NCBI GenBank assembly: GCA_022574185.1
Contig: JACZSM010000004.1
Coordinates: 1-64,000, forward strand
Origin: Pseudomonadota bacterium
GTDB lineage: Bacteria; Pseudomonadota; Gammaproteobacteria; Steroidobacterales; Woeseiaceae
DNA: 64,000 bases
Direction of reading: 5' to 3'
Under the pieces are notes generated by a model. That model was not told the DNA's origin, did not search any database, and was given only the letters and a program-made list of their open reading frames with translations. Both the position numbers and the translations under genes were made by a program. Of the stretch, positions 1-8,266 are shown piece after piece. Position 1 is the first letter of the stretch. Every line of letters starts with the position of its first letter.

Positions 1-138
1 AAGGTATGAATCCTGATCGAAAGCCACCGGGCCATCAGCCAGCGCGCTGGTGTCGGGAATCAGGCCCTTGGACAAAAAAAGCAGGGTCAGAACGATAAGG
101 AAGACGGAAACGAATGAGCCTTTGATAGTCCCAGTCAT
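1..138 (-). CDS. N-terminus of a membrane-anchored or secreted protein (partial)
   Basis: The gene runs off the left edge; only the first 46 codons are present, reading leftward from an ATG at 136-138. A GGAG ribosome binding site lies about 8 bases before the start. The protein begins MTGTIKGSFVSVFLIVLTLL and continues into FLSKGLIPDTSA. That is one hydrophobic segment (about residues 8-24) followed by a polar stretch, so it is either an uncleaved N-terminal anchor or a signal peptide. A good promoter lies just upstream (201-229), so this is the first gene of its transcript. Too little is visible to name a family. Confidence 0.6.
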   Translation of the reverse strand, partial: MTGTIKGSFVSVFLIVLTLLFLSKGLIPDTSALADGPVAFDQDSYL

Positions 139-200
139 GTGAGCGTCTCCAGGGTTCGGCGGGACTGCCGTGTTTGAAGCGCCTGCTTCAGGGCATGGCA

Positions 201-229
201 AGCGTATCCGTGCGCGGCGAAGCTGTCAA
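201..229 (-). promoter_or_regulatory. Sigma-70-type promoter
   Basis: On the minus strand there is a perfect -35 box TTGACA (224-229), a 17-base spacer and a -10 box TACGCT (201-206). It lies about 60 bases ahead of the start codon at 138 and points at that gene. No competing arrangement was seen in the 180-base gap. Confidence 0.6.
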
Positions 230-317
230 GCCCGCGATTACATTATCGCCGCCGCGCAATTGAAGTATGAGCGTCGCCGCGCGCGCAATGAAGACGCAGC
301 CTCATGGAACCGTCGAT

Positions 318-623
318 TTAGTCCGGCTCTACCTCATCGTATAAATCGGTCACGTGAGTGGCAGCCAGCAGGGGGTAGACTTGCTCGAATAGTTGCGTGA
401 TTGATTGGGTTTGCCGCACCATGTCCCTGGACTTCTCGTAATCCGCCGCCGACTGCCATTTCTGCTCAGTGACCAGCGTGCCATGCGCGCCGTGCGACTG
501 CCTGTAGACGGTGAGCGGAGGAAATCCCGCTTCAACTGTCGCAGGTTGTATCTGCTTTATGACACGCAAGAGCTTGCCACCTTCGCCCGGCTTGGGCGTA
601 TAAACACGGCGAACCATTATCAT
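318..623 (-). CDS. Small NIPSNAP/ABM-like hypothetical protein
   Basis: This is a 101-residue soluble protein without signal peptide or membrane segment. An AGGAG site precedes the first ATG by about 6 bases; a second ATG two codons later is also possible. The pattern is a beta strand (MVRRVYTPKPG), a helix (GGKLLRVIKQI), further strands (TVYRQSHGAHGTLVTEQKW) and a helix (YEKSRDMVRQT). This resembles a single dimeric alpha/beta-barrel domain of the NIPSNAP/ABM type. That is a fold guess from the strand-helix order and the 'TYxxKPG'-like opening, not a recognised family match. It has no obvious functional partner. The 585 bases to its right hold only an integration scar. Confidence 0.6.
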   Translation of the reverse strand: MIMVRRVYTPKPGEGGKLLRVIKQIQPATVEAGFPPLTVYRQSHGAHGTLVTEQKWQSAADYEKSRDMVRQTQSITQLFEQVYPLLAATHVTDLYDEVEPD

Positions 624-1208
624 CCTTATCTCCTATTCAAAGCAATTTTAGAATTTAAGCCATCAGTATCTACCCGCGCGATAGGGCTTGGCATTAAAGC
701 CCTGACAGGGTTAGGTGGAGTAATTACATGCGCAAAGGATGACCTTGTTGGACGTGGACACCATGTCCCTGGCGATGCGGCCCTGGATGTCGGCAACTTC
801 CTGGCTCACCTACAGTTTCGCGGCAAACAGATGCCTGAACTCGCAGACAACTTGAAGGACGGGCTTCGGTCATTTGTTGAAACGTACAGCTCTCAGTCCT
901 CGTCCTTCTGGAAGCGAGCCAACTGGTGGCAGACGGCGGCCCTTCTGCGCCTGTACTGCCTGTATTGCCTACGTCCTCCCTGGCATGAGCTTATGGTTGG
1001 ATGCGCGCCACCGCTAGAAATCGTGGCAGGAGCGGCAGGGATCGAACCCGCGACCCTCGGTTTTGGAGTTGTATGAACATCGTCACACGCTATCATGTTT
1101 TATCCCACGTAGGCGCGTGTAGCGCGCTAAACGGGAGTTTGCTTTTTCCTTTGGTGATGTTCTGTTGCATTCTATCACATGTGGTTAGTGGACAGATAAT
1201 GGACAAGA
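624..1208. other. Gene-poor stretch at an integration scar
   Basis: These 585 bases have no convincing gene. Bases 1024-1068 are a tRNA-Trp 3' fragment (separate entry). Bases about 624-1020 lie on the chromosome side of that scar. They contain only overlapping short frames with no ribosome site or domain. The longest plus-strand frame (405-1076) runs antisense through the small gene on its left and ends in the tRNA fragment. Bases 1069-1208 belong to the element side and carry only the region past the integrase stop codon. Confidence 0.5.
1024..1068 (-). other. 3' fragment of tRNA-Trp (attachment-site remnant)
   Basis: The minus strand reads CTCCAAAACCGAGGGTC, then a T-arm with GGTTCGATCC, then CGCTCCTGCCA. 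This equals the anticodon loop (CCA anticodon), the anticodon 3' stem, the T arm, the acceptor 3' strand and an encoded CCA of a tRNA-Trp. The bases before it (1069 upward) cannot form the 5' half of a tRNA, so the gene is not functional. The break lies exactly at the anticodon loop, where many tyrosine integrases recombine. A tyrosine integrase C-terminus ends 140 bases away. I read it as the att site at the far end of an integrated element. Confidence 0.75.
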
Positions 1209-3026
1209 TTAGTTTCGACTAGCAAGCCGTTCGTCCAGTATGGAAATTGCTTCTCTCTGCACACCATTTATCAGGTGGCCGTACACGTCCATAGTGATTG
1301 ATATGCTGCTATGGCCTAGAATGTCAGCTATGGTTCGAGGATGTACGCCGCCTGCTATCAACAGCGACGCCGCCGTGTGGCGCAGGCCATGTAGAGTAAG
1401 GTGCGGCAGTCCGTTGGTGCGAACTATCTTGGCGAAGTCTTTGCTCACCCTCTCGCCACTGATAGGCGCGCCGTCGTCCTTCGTGAAAACGAATCCCCTA
1501 CTCTGCCATAGTTCCCCAATCTTTAGTCGTTGCTCCGCTTGCTCTGCTCTGACTCTGAGTAGCAAATCCACTGCTGAGTTACCGAGCGCCAAGGTACGTC
1601 GGGAACGCTGAGTCTTAGGCTGGCCCTCCACCAAGCCCTGGCCGTCGATACGCTGTAGTGTCCTTACGATTCGTAACTCGGCGTTATCAAGGTTCACATC
1701 GGCCCACTTCAGGCCGCACAGTTCGCTGCGCCTCATTCCGGTTAGGGCTGCAAGGTGATACATGTCTCTAAACGGGCTGTCCTTTGCTACCTCTAGGAAC
1801 GCCTGGAACGTGTCAGCGTCGAGTACCTCTGACCAGATATAGCTGTAATAGCCGGCAGAATATCCGCCCGCAAAGATGTGCGCGAAATAGCCGCTGCGAT
1901 AACGCGGGATGATTTCGTCAATCAGATCGATGTCGGCCATTATCTTGCTTTCGAATGCGTCCGGTTCAATCATTTCAGTCGTATCGAGCACGTGGTAAGC
2001 CATATCGAGATAGACAGCTGCCATGTACTCAATCGTGCTGAATCCCTGGTTAAACTTCGCGGACGCCGTGATCTTGTCGATGATCTCTTGTGGGATCGGT
2101 GCGCCTGTTTCGTAATGGTTCGCAAACAGTCGCAATACCTCGGGCTCGCGCATCCAGTTTTCCATGACCTGCGATGGGAACTCGACGAAATCTCGCGGCG
2201 TGCTGGTTCCGGCAAGCGAGGCATAAGTTACGTCCGAAAACATGCCGTGCAATGCGTGGCCGAATTCGTGAAAAAACGTTTCGGCTTCGGTCAGGCTCAG
2301 CAGTGACGGGGACGACTCTGTCGGTGCCGGAAAGTTGAAGTTATTCGTGATGATCGGCGTCACTTCGCCATCCAGCCTCGTTTGTGTACGCAATTCGTTC
2401 ATCCATGCGCCGCCTCGCTTCGATTCTCTCGCAAAATAGTCCATGTACAGGATTGCGAGGTGTGTACCATCGGCTTCCTTGACCTCGAATACCTGCTGGT
2501 CCGGATGCCACTTTGGTAAATCATTGCGCTCGACGAATTGTAGTCCGAAGAGCTTTGTCGATAACGCAAACACGCCATCGCGCACAGCATTGACTTCGAA
2601 ATATGGCCGCAACGCGTCTTCGTCTAAGTCGTACCGTGCCTTGCGCACCTTTTCAGTGTAATAGCGCCAATCCCAACTGCGTAGCCGATCGTCTATGCCG
2701 TCGGCGCGCATCATTGCCTCGAGGGCCGCACGCTCTACTTTCGCTATGCGCAACGCCGGCTGCCAGATCTGATCGAGGAATTCGTAAACTTTTTCAGGTG
2801 TTTCGGCCATATTGTCGGACAATACGAAATGCGCATGGCTGTCGTATCCCATCAAAGCAGCGCGCTCAGCGCGAAGCTGCACCATCATTGAGAGCGTTGC
2901 CTTATTGTCGGACTCGTTATCGTTGTCGCCGCGCGCAGCATAGGCGTCGAAAAGCGTCTTGCGCATGTCGCGATTCGGTGAGTACTGCAGGAACGGGTTT
3001 ATACTGGGTCGTTGCAGAGTAATCAT
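1209..3026 (-). pseudogene. M3 metallopeptidase fragment fused in frame to a tyrosine integrase C-terminus
   Basis: One open frame of 605 codons joins two unrelated proteins. Residues 1-412 are the middle and catalytic part of an M3 (oligopeptidase/dipeptidyl carboxypeptidase) enzyme: LQRPSINPFLQYSPNR, the zinc motif HEFGH (bases 2256-2270) and HIFAGGYSAGYYSYIWSEV. At about base 1790, just after DADTFQAFLE, the sequence becomes a phage-type integrase (residues 413-605). That part keeps the whole catalytic set: R in LTGMRRSEL, K in GQPKTQRSRR, HGLRH, LGHSS and the tyrosine in MDVYGH. The peptidase lacks its last 55-60 residues and the integrase lacks its N-terminal DNA-binding domain. The internal ATG at 3026 is unlikely to be a real start, because the same frame continues upstream to the frameshift near 3100. 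Deletion between the chromosome and an integrated element would explain it; a chimeric assembly is possible. Confidence 0.75.
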
Positions 3027-3033
3027 CCAGCAA

Positions 3034-3783
3034 TCACATTCGTGACCACGCTTCGTCGCCTCTTCTGCAGCAAGTGCGACGAGGCTCGCGGGCAGAGCCG
3101 AGATCGGCCTTGTCGGTTACCAGCAATTCGAAGTTGTTGGTTTCGTCGAGCAGGTTTTCCTGGAATGTTTGCGACAGAGACGCGAGCTCGGAATTTATCT
3201 CCCGCAATCGGATTTGTGATTCATCATCGAGATTGGCGCCGGATCGAACAAACTCTTTGTGCGTTTCCTCGAGCAGTCGTAGCTGTTCTGCGGTCAAATC
3301 CAAATCGCTACGCTGTTCATAGACGGCACTAATTCGATCGAATAGCGTCGAGTTCAGCGATATGTCATCGTTGTGCGCGGACAATTCCGGAGCGATCGTG
3401 CTCGCCGTTTCCCGTATAACATCGTCGGCGTGGGCTCCCTCGATCGCATAGAAAACTCTTCTGACTCGTGACAGCGTGCTACCGCTGCGCTCATAGGCCT
3501 CAATGGTATTGGCAAATGTCGCGGCGTCAGAGTTCGCGATGATGTCATCTATTTCCTGGCGATGTTCATCCATGCCGATGCGCAATGCCGGAAGATAGTC
3601 CTCGGAAGCGATGCGGTCGAACGGCGGTACACCAAAGGGTGTGTCCCATTCCCCTAGCAATGCGCTCTCGTTTGTCATGGACTCGTCTGCAGCTGGTGCG
3701 TCTTCGACGTCCGGCGTCGACACGTCACCGCACGCGGCTATGGCCAGCGACACCGTGGCGATGAGTAGGATGTTCTGCTTCAT
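3034..3783 (-). pseudogene. N-terminal part of the frameshifted M3 lipoprotein peptidase
   Basis: The frame opens with a lipoprotein signal peptide, MKQNILLIATVSLAIAAC, with lipobox IAAC and the lipidated cysteine at residue 18. It continues with the helical N-terminal domain of M3 peptidases (PPFDRIASEDYLPALRIGMD, NELASLSQTFQENLLDETNNFELLV split over two stretches). After LLVTDKAD the frame is lost: from about 3098-3105 the homologous protein continues in another frame as SALPASLVALAAEEATKRGH and runs without stop into the downstream fragment. A 2-base loss in a CT repeat (CTCTC to CTC) would explain it. The intact enzyme would have been an outer- or inner-membrane-tethered peptidase degrading oligopeptides. 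Confidence 0.75.
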
Positions 3784-3870
3784 GATGCTTCCTCATTTTC
3801 TTTATTGCCGTTATTTTCGTGAGGCCGTTCGATTCGGGAGCGACTAAGAGTACGGTTTTCACAAACCCGA

Positions 3871-4323
3871 TTACTCGAGTGTGAGAATCAGGTCCCAGTG
3901 TTCGTCGCTGACGGGCATGATTGAAAGCCGGTTGCCCCGTCGCATCAAAATCATACCGTCGAGCCCAGGCTGTTCTCTGAGTTCGGTCAATGTAATTGCT
4001 CGGTCGAATTTGCGCACAAATTCGACGTCGACCAGTATCCAGCGCGGACTGTCCTTGCTGCTTTTCGGGTCAAAGTATCTTGAAGTTTTGTCGAACTGGA
4101 CGGGGTCCGGATACGGTTCGCTGCAAACTCTCGAAATACCGACGATGGCCGGTACCTTGCAGCTCGAATGATAGAAAAATATCTCGTCGCCTATGCGCAT
4201 GTCATCGCGCATCATATTGCGCGCCTGGTAATTACGAATGCTGTCCCACATTTCGCGGCCGTCGCGATGGAGATCGTCGATGCTGTAGACGTCGGGTTCC
4301 GACTTCATTAGCCAGTGAGCCAT
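3871..4323 (-). CDS. EVE-domain protein
   Basis: This is a 150-residue single-domain protein of the EVE (PUA-like; thymocyte nuclear protein 1) family. Family signatures are MAHWLMKSEPDVYSIDDL at the start, then WDSIRNYQARNMMRD, GDEIFFYHSS and PAIVGISRV, with PRWILVDVEF later. EVE domains are thought to bind modified nucleobases in DNA or RNA; that is family knowledge. I placed the start at the ATG 4321-4323 because family members begin at this point. An upstream ATG at 4389 would add 22 unrelated residues. The ribosome site is weak in either case. It is alone and divergent from the phosphate transport pair. Confidence 0.85.
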   Translation of the reverse strand: MAHWLMKSEPDVYSIDDLHRDGREMWDSIRNYQARNMMRDDMRIGDEIFFYHSSCKVPAIVGISRVCSEPYPDPVQFDKTSRYFDPKSSKDSPRWILVDVEFVRKFDRAITLTELREQPGLDGMILMRRGNRLSIMPVSDEHWDLILTLE

Positions 4324-4470
4324 GGTTAATTGAACGCAGTCGCGCCGCGGCGAAAATGGCTGCGGAGTGTACCATGTGGCGGTTGACACATAAGCTCAGT
4401 GGCTGCGACTAATGCGCTGATTGCGGACGTGGAAATCCGCTGTGCTGTGGTAGGATTGCGCCGCAAACGG

Positions 4471-4490
4471 GGCCAAACCCAGGGTTGGCC
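4471..4490. other. Imperfect palindrome upstream of the DUF47 gene
   Basis: Bases 4471-4490 read GGCCAAACCCAGGGTTGGCC, a 6-bp perfect outer stem with a CCC/GGG inner stem and one unpaired A. It lies 46 bases ahead of the DUF47 start codon, between divergent genes. It could be an operator or a leader hairpin; nothing more can be said. Confidence 0.25.
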
Positions 4491-4535
4491 GCTCAATAGA
4501 GTCTGCCATTGGGGCAGCAGAGAGGATCTTTTCGC

Positions 4536-5210
4536 ATGGGAATTATGCTGGCCAACATTTTTGGCTCGTCACCCGTAGTCCCGCTCGAGAAGCACATTGA
4601 GATCGCCTATCGTTGCGCAAAACGGTTACAGCCCTTCTTCGCCGCCGCGGTCAACGGTAACTGGACCAAGGCAGCCAAGGTTCGCGGCGATATCGAAATG
4701 CTCGAGCACAAAGCGGACGATCTCAAGAAAGAAATCCGGCTGCATTTGCCCAAGAGTCTATTCATGCCCGTGCCGCGCGAGGATCTCCTCGAGTTGCTGC
4801 TGGTGCAGGACAAAATTGCAAATCGTACGAAAGATGTGTCCGGCATTGTGATGGGACGCAAGATGCAGTTTCCTGCGTCGATCGCCGATCAGTTTCTCGA
4901 ATTTGTAGATCGCAACGTCGACGCGGCGAAACAGGCGAGAAAAAGCGTGCGCGAACTCGATGAGTTGTTTTCGACAGGTTTTCGCGGCGCCGAGGTAGAT
5001 CTCGTTGTGGCGATGATTGAGGAGCTTGATAAGATCGAAACCGATACCGACAACAAGCAGGCAGCGCTGCGTGGGGAATTGTTCAAAATTGAAGCGTCAC
5101 TCAATCCGATCGATGCATTTTTCATGTACAAGGTCATTGAATTGACGGGAGAGATTGCCGACATGGCAGAACGTGTTGGCCGTCGTCTCGAGCTGTTGCT
5201 CTCACACTAA
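4536..5210 (+). CDS. DUF47 (PhoU-like) phosphate transport accessory protein
   Basis: This is a 224-residue all-helical cytoplasmic protein of the DUF47/TIGR00153 family, related to PhoU. Visible features are the opening ANIFGSSPVVPLEKHIEIAYRCAKRLQPFF, the E-H-K-A-D segment (EMLEHKADDLKKEIR) that in PhoU-like folds binds metal clusters, and LPKSLFMPVPREDLLELLLVQD. The start ATG at 4536 follows a GAGG site by 10 bases; a frame opening at 4509 would add 9 residues. The next gene, 43 bases downstream, is a PiT phosphate transporter. This pairing is standard, and DUF47 proteins are thought to regulate PiT activity. No Pho box was recognised upstream. Confidence 0.9.
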   Translation: MGIMLANIFGSSPVVPLEKHIEIAYRCAKRLQPFFAAAVNGNWTKAAKVRGDIEMLEHKADDLKKEIRLHLPKSLFMPVPREDLLELLLVQDKIANRTKDVSGIVMGRKMQFPASIADQFLEFVDRNVDAAKQARKSVRELDELFSTGFRGAEVDLVVAMIEELDKIETDTDNKQAALRGELFKIEASLNPIDAFFMYKVIELTGEIADMAERVGRRLELLLSH

Positions 5211-5253
5211 TCACCAATAAACCAGAGCGATCCATACCCCTGGGAGTAGTTCC

Positions 5254-6504
5254 ATGGAACACCAGTACGTCTATATTGGTCTTGCCGCGCTGTTTGGCCT
5301 TTTCATGGCGTGGGGCATTGGCGCCAATGACGTTGCCAATGCGATGGCGACGTCAGTTGGCTCCAAGGCGCTGACGATCAAGCAGGCGATCATGGTCGCC
5401 GCGGTCTTCGAGTTTCTCGGTGCTGTACTGGCTGGTGGTGCAGTGACGGAAACAGTGCGCAAAGGCATCGTTGATACGGATCTTCTGGCGGCAACGCCGG
5501 AATTACTGGTCTACGGCATGCTTGCGGCTTTGCTCGCTGCCGGCACCTGGCTGTTCATTGCCTCGAAGCATGGCTGGCCGGTGTCGACGACACACTCGAT
5601 CGTAGGCGCGATCGTTGGCTTCGCCGCCGTAGGCATTGGCATTGATGCGGTGCAGTGGGGCAAGGTCGGGAAGATCGTCATGAGTTGGATCGCGTCGCCA
5701 CTGGTTGCCGGTTTTATCGCCTACCTGATTTATCAAAGCGTGCAGCGCCTGATTCTTCGTCAGGACGATCCGCTGGAACAGGCCAAACGATACGTTCCCG
5801 TTTACATATTTTTTGCTGCGTTTACACTCACCCTGGTTACCATACTCAAGGGTCTGAAGCACGTCGGCCTGACCATCAGTCTGCGCGACAGCTACATACT
5901 TGCGATTGCTATTGCAACCGTTATTGCACTCATTGGCGCATTCTTCATTCGACGCATCAAGCCCGATAAGAAAGCCGAGAAACGCCAGCATTTTTACACG
6001 GTCGAACGCGTATTCGGTGTCTTGATGATTGTAACGGCTTGCGGCATGGCTTTTGCGCATGGCTCGAACGATGTTGCGAACGCGATTGGGCCGCTGGCGG
6101 CCGTCATAAGCGTTGCACAAAATGGTTATATTGCGGCCGAGTCGAAGTTGCCGATCTGGGTAATGATTCTGGGCGGCGGTGGCATCGTCATCGGCCTGGC
6201 AACTTATGGACGTCACGTCATTGCTACCGTTGGCGAAAAGATCACGCGGCTCACGCCCAGCCGTGGATTTTCTGCCGAACTTGCGGCAGCCACGACCGTC
6301 GTCATAGCGACCGGAACCGGAATGCCGATTTCGACGACGCATACGCTGGTCGGTGCCGTACTTGGCGTCGGACTCGCCAGGGGTATCGAGGCTATCGATC
6401 TTCGCGTTGTTGGGCGTATATTCGCGTCGTGGGTCATTACGATACCGGCGGGTGCGTTCCTTGCAATTATTTTCTTCTACATCTTCAAGACGATATTGCC
6501 TTAG
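5254..6504 (+). CDS. pit: PiT-family inorganic phosphate transporter
   Basis: This is a 416-residue inner-membrane protein with about ten hydrophobic helices, in the low-affinity inorganic phosphate transporter (PiT) family. The duplicated family signature is visible twice: GANDVANAMATSVGSKALT near residue 23 and GSNDVANAIGPLAAVI near residue 271, each paired with a later PVSTTHSIVGA / PISTTHTLVGA motif. The two halves flank a central cytoplasmic loop rich in charged residues (RRIKPDKKAEKRQ). Family members import phosphate, usually as a metal-phosphate complex driven by protons or sodium. It is co-transcribed with the DUF47 gene, with a GGGAG ribosome site before the ATG. Confidence 0.93.
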   Translation: MEHQYVYIGLAALFGLFMAWGIGANDVANAMATSVGSKALTIKQAIMVAAVFEFLGAVLAGGAVTETVRKGIVDTDLLAATPELLVYGMLAALLAAGTWLFIASKHGWPVSTTHSIVGAIVGFAAVGIGIDAVQWGKVGKIVMSWIASPLVAGFIAYLIYQSVQRLILRQDDPLEQAKRYVPVYIFFAAFTLTLVTILKGLKHVGLTISLRDSYILAIAIATVIALIGAFFIRRIKPDKKAEKRQHFYTVERVFGVLMIVTACGMAFAHGSNDVANAIGPLAAVISVAQNGYIAAESKLPIWVMILGGGGIVIGLATYGRHVIATVGEKITRLTPSRGFSAELAAATTVVIATGTGMPISTTHTLVGAVLGVGLARGIEAIDLRVVGRIFASWVITIPAGAFLAIIFFYIFKTILP

Positions 6505-6523
6505 CCGCAGGGATTCATAGTCA

Positions 6524-8266
6524 ATGCGTCGCTTAATAATCATGGTTGCCACGCTACAGGCATCGTGCGCTATTGCGCAGGTGCCTGCGGACACGGCCGT
6601 GAGCTTCGGACCCGTGCGCCACCCGGTGTACAGCACTACCGGGATTGTTACGGCAAGTAACGACATTGCTGCCGAAGTAGGAGCGCAGGTACTTGCCGAT
6701 GGTGGCAACGCCGTCGATGCTGCTGTTGCTGTCGGATTTTCGCTCGCTGTTACGTTGCCACGAGCCGGGAATATTGGTGGTGGTGGATTCATGCTCGTGT
6801 ATGACAGCCAGTCGGATCAGACCATAGTCATTGACTATCGCGAGCAGGCGCCGCGAACTGCGCATCGCGACATGTTTCTGGACGCCAACGGCGACGCTGA
6901 TCCGCAATCGTCACGGTACAGCCATAAAGCAGCCGGCGTTCCTGGCACTGTGGCTGGTTTGTATCTTGCGCATCAGAAATTTGGAAGCTTGCCATGGGAT
7001 CGACTGCTGCAACCTGCGATTAGTCTCGCCCGTGACGGCATTGCCGTAACACACGATCTGCAAACGTTGCTCACACGTCGACGTGATCGGATGTGTCAGG
7101 ACGAGGCGACTTGTGGCTACTTTTACAAACCGGGCGGTGTTCCATATTCGATGAGCGAGCGACTCGTACAGTCGGACCTGGCCGACACGTTGCAGCTTAT
7201 TGCCGAGCAGGGCCCCGACGCCTTTTATCGTGGCGCGATCGCCGAGATGATCGTGGCTGAGATGGAGGCTGGCGGCGGCTTGATCGATATGGAATCACTG
7301 GCCGCCTACAAGCCGGTGGTGCGCGCACCCTTGCGTGGCAGCTATCGAGGATTCGAAATCGTAACGATGCCGCCACCGAGTTCAGGTGGGGTGCACCTCA
7401 TTCAAATGCTCAATGTGCTCGAGCACTTTCCGGTTGCTTCACTGGGTTGGGGCAGTGCGGACGGAATCCACTTGCTGGCCGAGGTGATGCGGCTCGCGTA
7501 CGCTGATCGCAGCAAACATCTGGCTGACCCGGATTTCTATCCCGTGCCGGTCGAGTGGCTGACAAGCGCGGACTACGGTGTCGAACTCGCTGCATCAATC
7601 GACATGACGCAGGCGAGGTTGTCGTCCGACGTCGCGCCAGGAGTCGCACCGCCCCACGAGAGTGAAGACACCACGCATTTCTCCGTGATGGACCGCGACG
7701 GTAACGTAGTGGCCAATACCTATACGCTGAACCTGTCATACGGTTCAGGTATATCAGTCAGCGGCGCCGGATTCCTGCTCAACAATGAGATGGATGATTT
7801 TGTGTCGAAGCCCGGCGTACCGAATGCTTACGGCCTTCTCGGTGGCAAAGCGAATGCTATCGAACCTGGCAAGCGCCCGCTCAGTTCAATGACACCGACG
7901 ATAGTCTTTGCAGACGGCAAACCCTGGTTCGCAACGGGTAGCCCGGGAGGGAGTCGCATTATTTCGACCGTATTGCAGATGCTCGTCAACGTCATTGACC
8001 ATGGGATGAACATCGCGGATGCGTCAAGCCAGCCGCGTATGCATCATCAGTGGTACCCGGACCGGCTGTTGCTCGAATCAGGGTTCAGTCCTGATACGAT
8101 CGATATTCTCAGGGCGCGTGGTCACGCAGTGCGACTGTCAACCCGGTCGATGGGCAGCTTGCAAACTGTCGCCATTAAAGACGGCACATATCGTGGCGCT
8201 GCCGACCCACGCACGCCTCATTCTGGCGCCGCCGCGCCTGTGGCCATAGATGCCGCAACTAACTGA
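6524..8266 (+). CDS. ggt: Gamma-glutamyltranspeptidase
   Basis: This is a 580-residue periplasmic enzyme with an N-terminal signal peptide (MRRLIIMVATLQASCAIAQ). It cleaves gamma-glutamyl bonds, for example in glutathione, by an N-terminal nucleophile mechanism after self-processing. The processing site is SEDTTHFSVMD, with the catalytic threonine near residue 383, which gives a large subunit of about 360 mature residues and a small one of about 200. Other family marks are GGNAVDAAVAVGFSLAV, GNIGGGGFM, the substrate-binding arginine in DYREQAPR, PPPSSGGVHL and the oxyanion loop GSPGGSRI. It starts 19 bases after the phosphate transporter and overlaps the MFS gene by 17 bases. It may supply or recycle gamma-glutamyl compounds for the polyamine genes downstream, which is inference. 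Confidence 0.93.
   Translation: MRRLIIMVATLQASCAIAQVPADTAVSFGPVRHPVYSTTGIVTASNDIAAEVGAQVLADGGNAVDAAVAVGFSLAVTLPRAGNIGGGGFMLVYDSQSDQTIVIDYREQAPRTAHRDMFLDANGDADPQSSRYSHKAAGVPGTVAGLYLAHQKFGSLPWDRLLQPAISLARDGIAVTHDLQTLLTRRRDRMCQDEATCGYFYKPGGVPYSMSERLVQSDLADTLQLIAEQGPDAFYRGAIAEMIVAEMEAGGGLIDMESLAAYKPVVRAPLRGSYRGFEIVTMPPPSSGGVHLIQMLNVLEHFPVASLGWGSADGIHLLAEVMRLAYADRSKHLADPDFYPVPVEWLTSADYGVELAASIDMTQARLSSDVAPGVAPPHESEDTTHFSVMDRDGNVVANTYTLNLSYGSGISVSGAGFLLNNEMDDFVSKPGVPNAYGLLGGKANAIEPGKRPLSSMTPTIVFADGKPWFATGSPGGSRIISTVLQMLVNVIDHGMNIADASSQPRMHHQWYPDRLLLESGFSPDTIDILRARGHAVRLSTRSMGSLQTVAIKDGTYRGAADPRTPHSGAAAPVAIDAATN

Noticed and set aside
711-809. Minus-strand 32-codon frame (MSQEVADIQGRIARDMVSTS in part)
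   Set aside because: It opens with GTG directly after a TAG and has no ribosome site; composition is protein-like but the evidence is too weak.
405-1076. Plus-strand open frame of 223 codons
   Set aside because: It runs antisense through the small gene at 318-623 and ends inside the tRNA-Trp fragment. It has no ribosome site and no recognisable domain.
1878-2306. Plus-strand 142-codon frame
   Set aside because: It is an antisense shadow of the peptidase region with many rare residues and no start signal.
5503-6792. Minus-strand 429-codon frame
   Set aside because: It lies antisense to the phosphate transporter and ggt; its composition (runs of N, R and D) is that of a shadow frame in GC-rich DNA.
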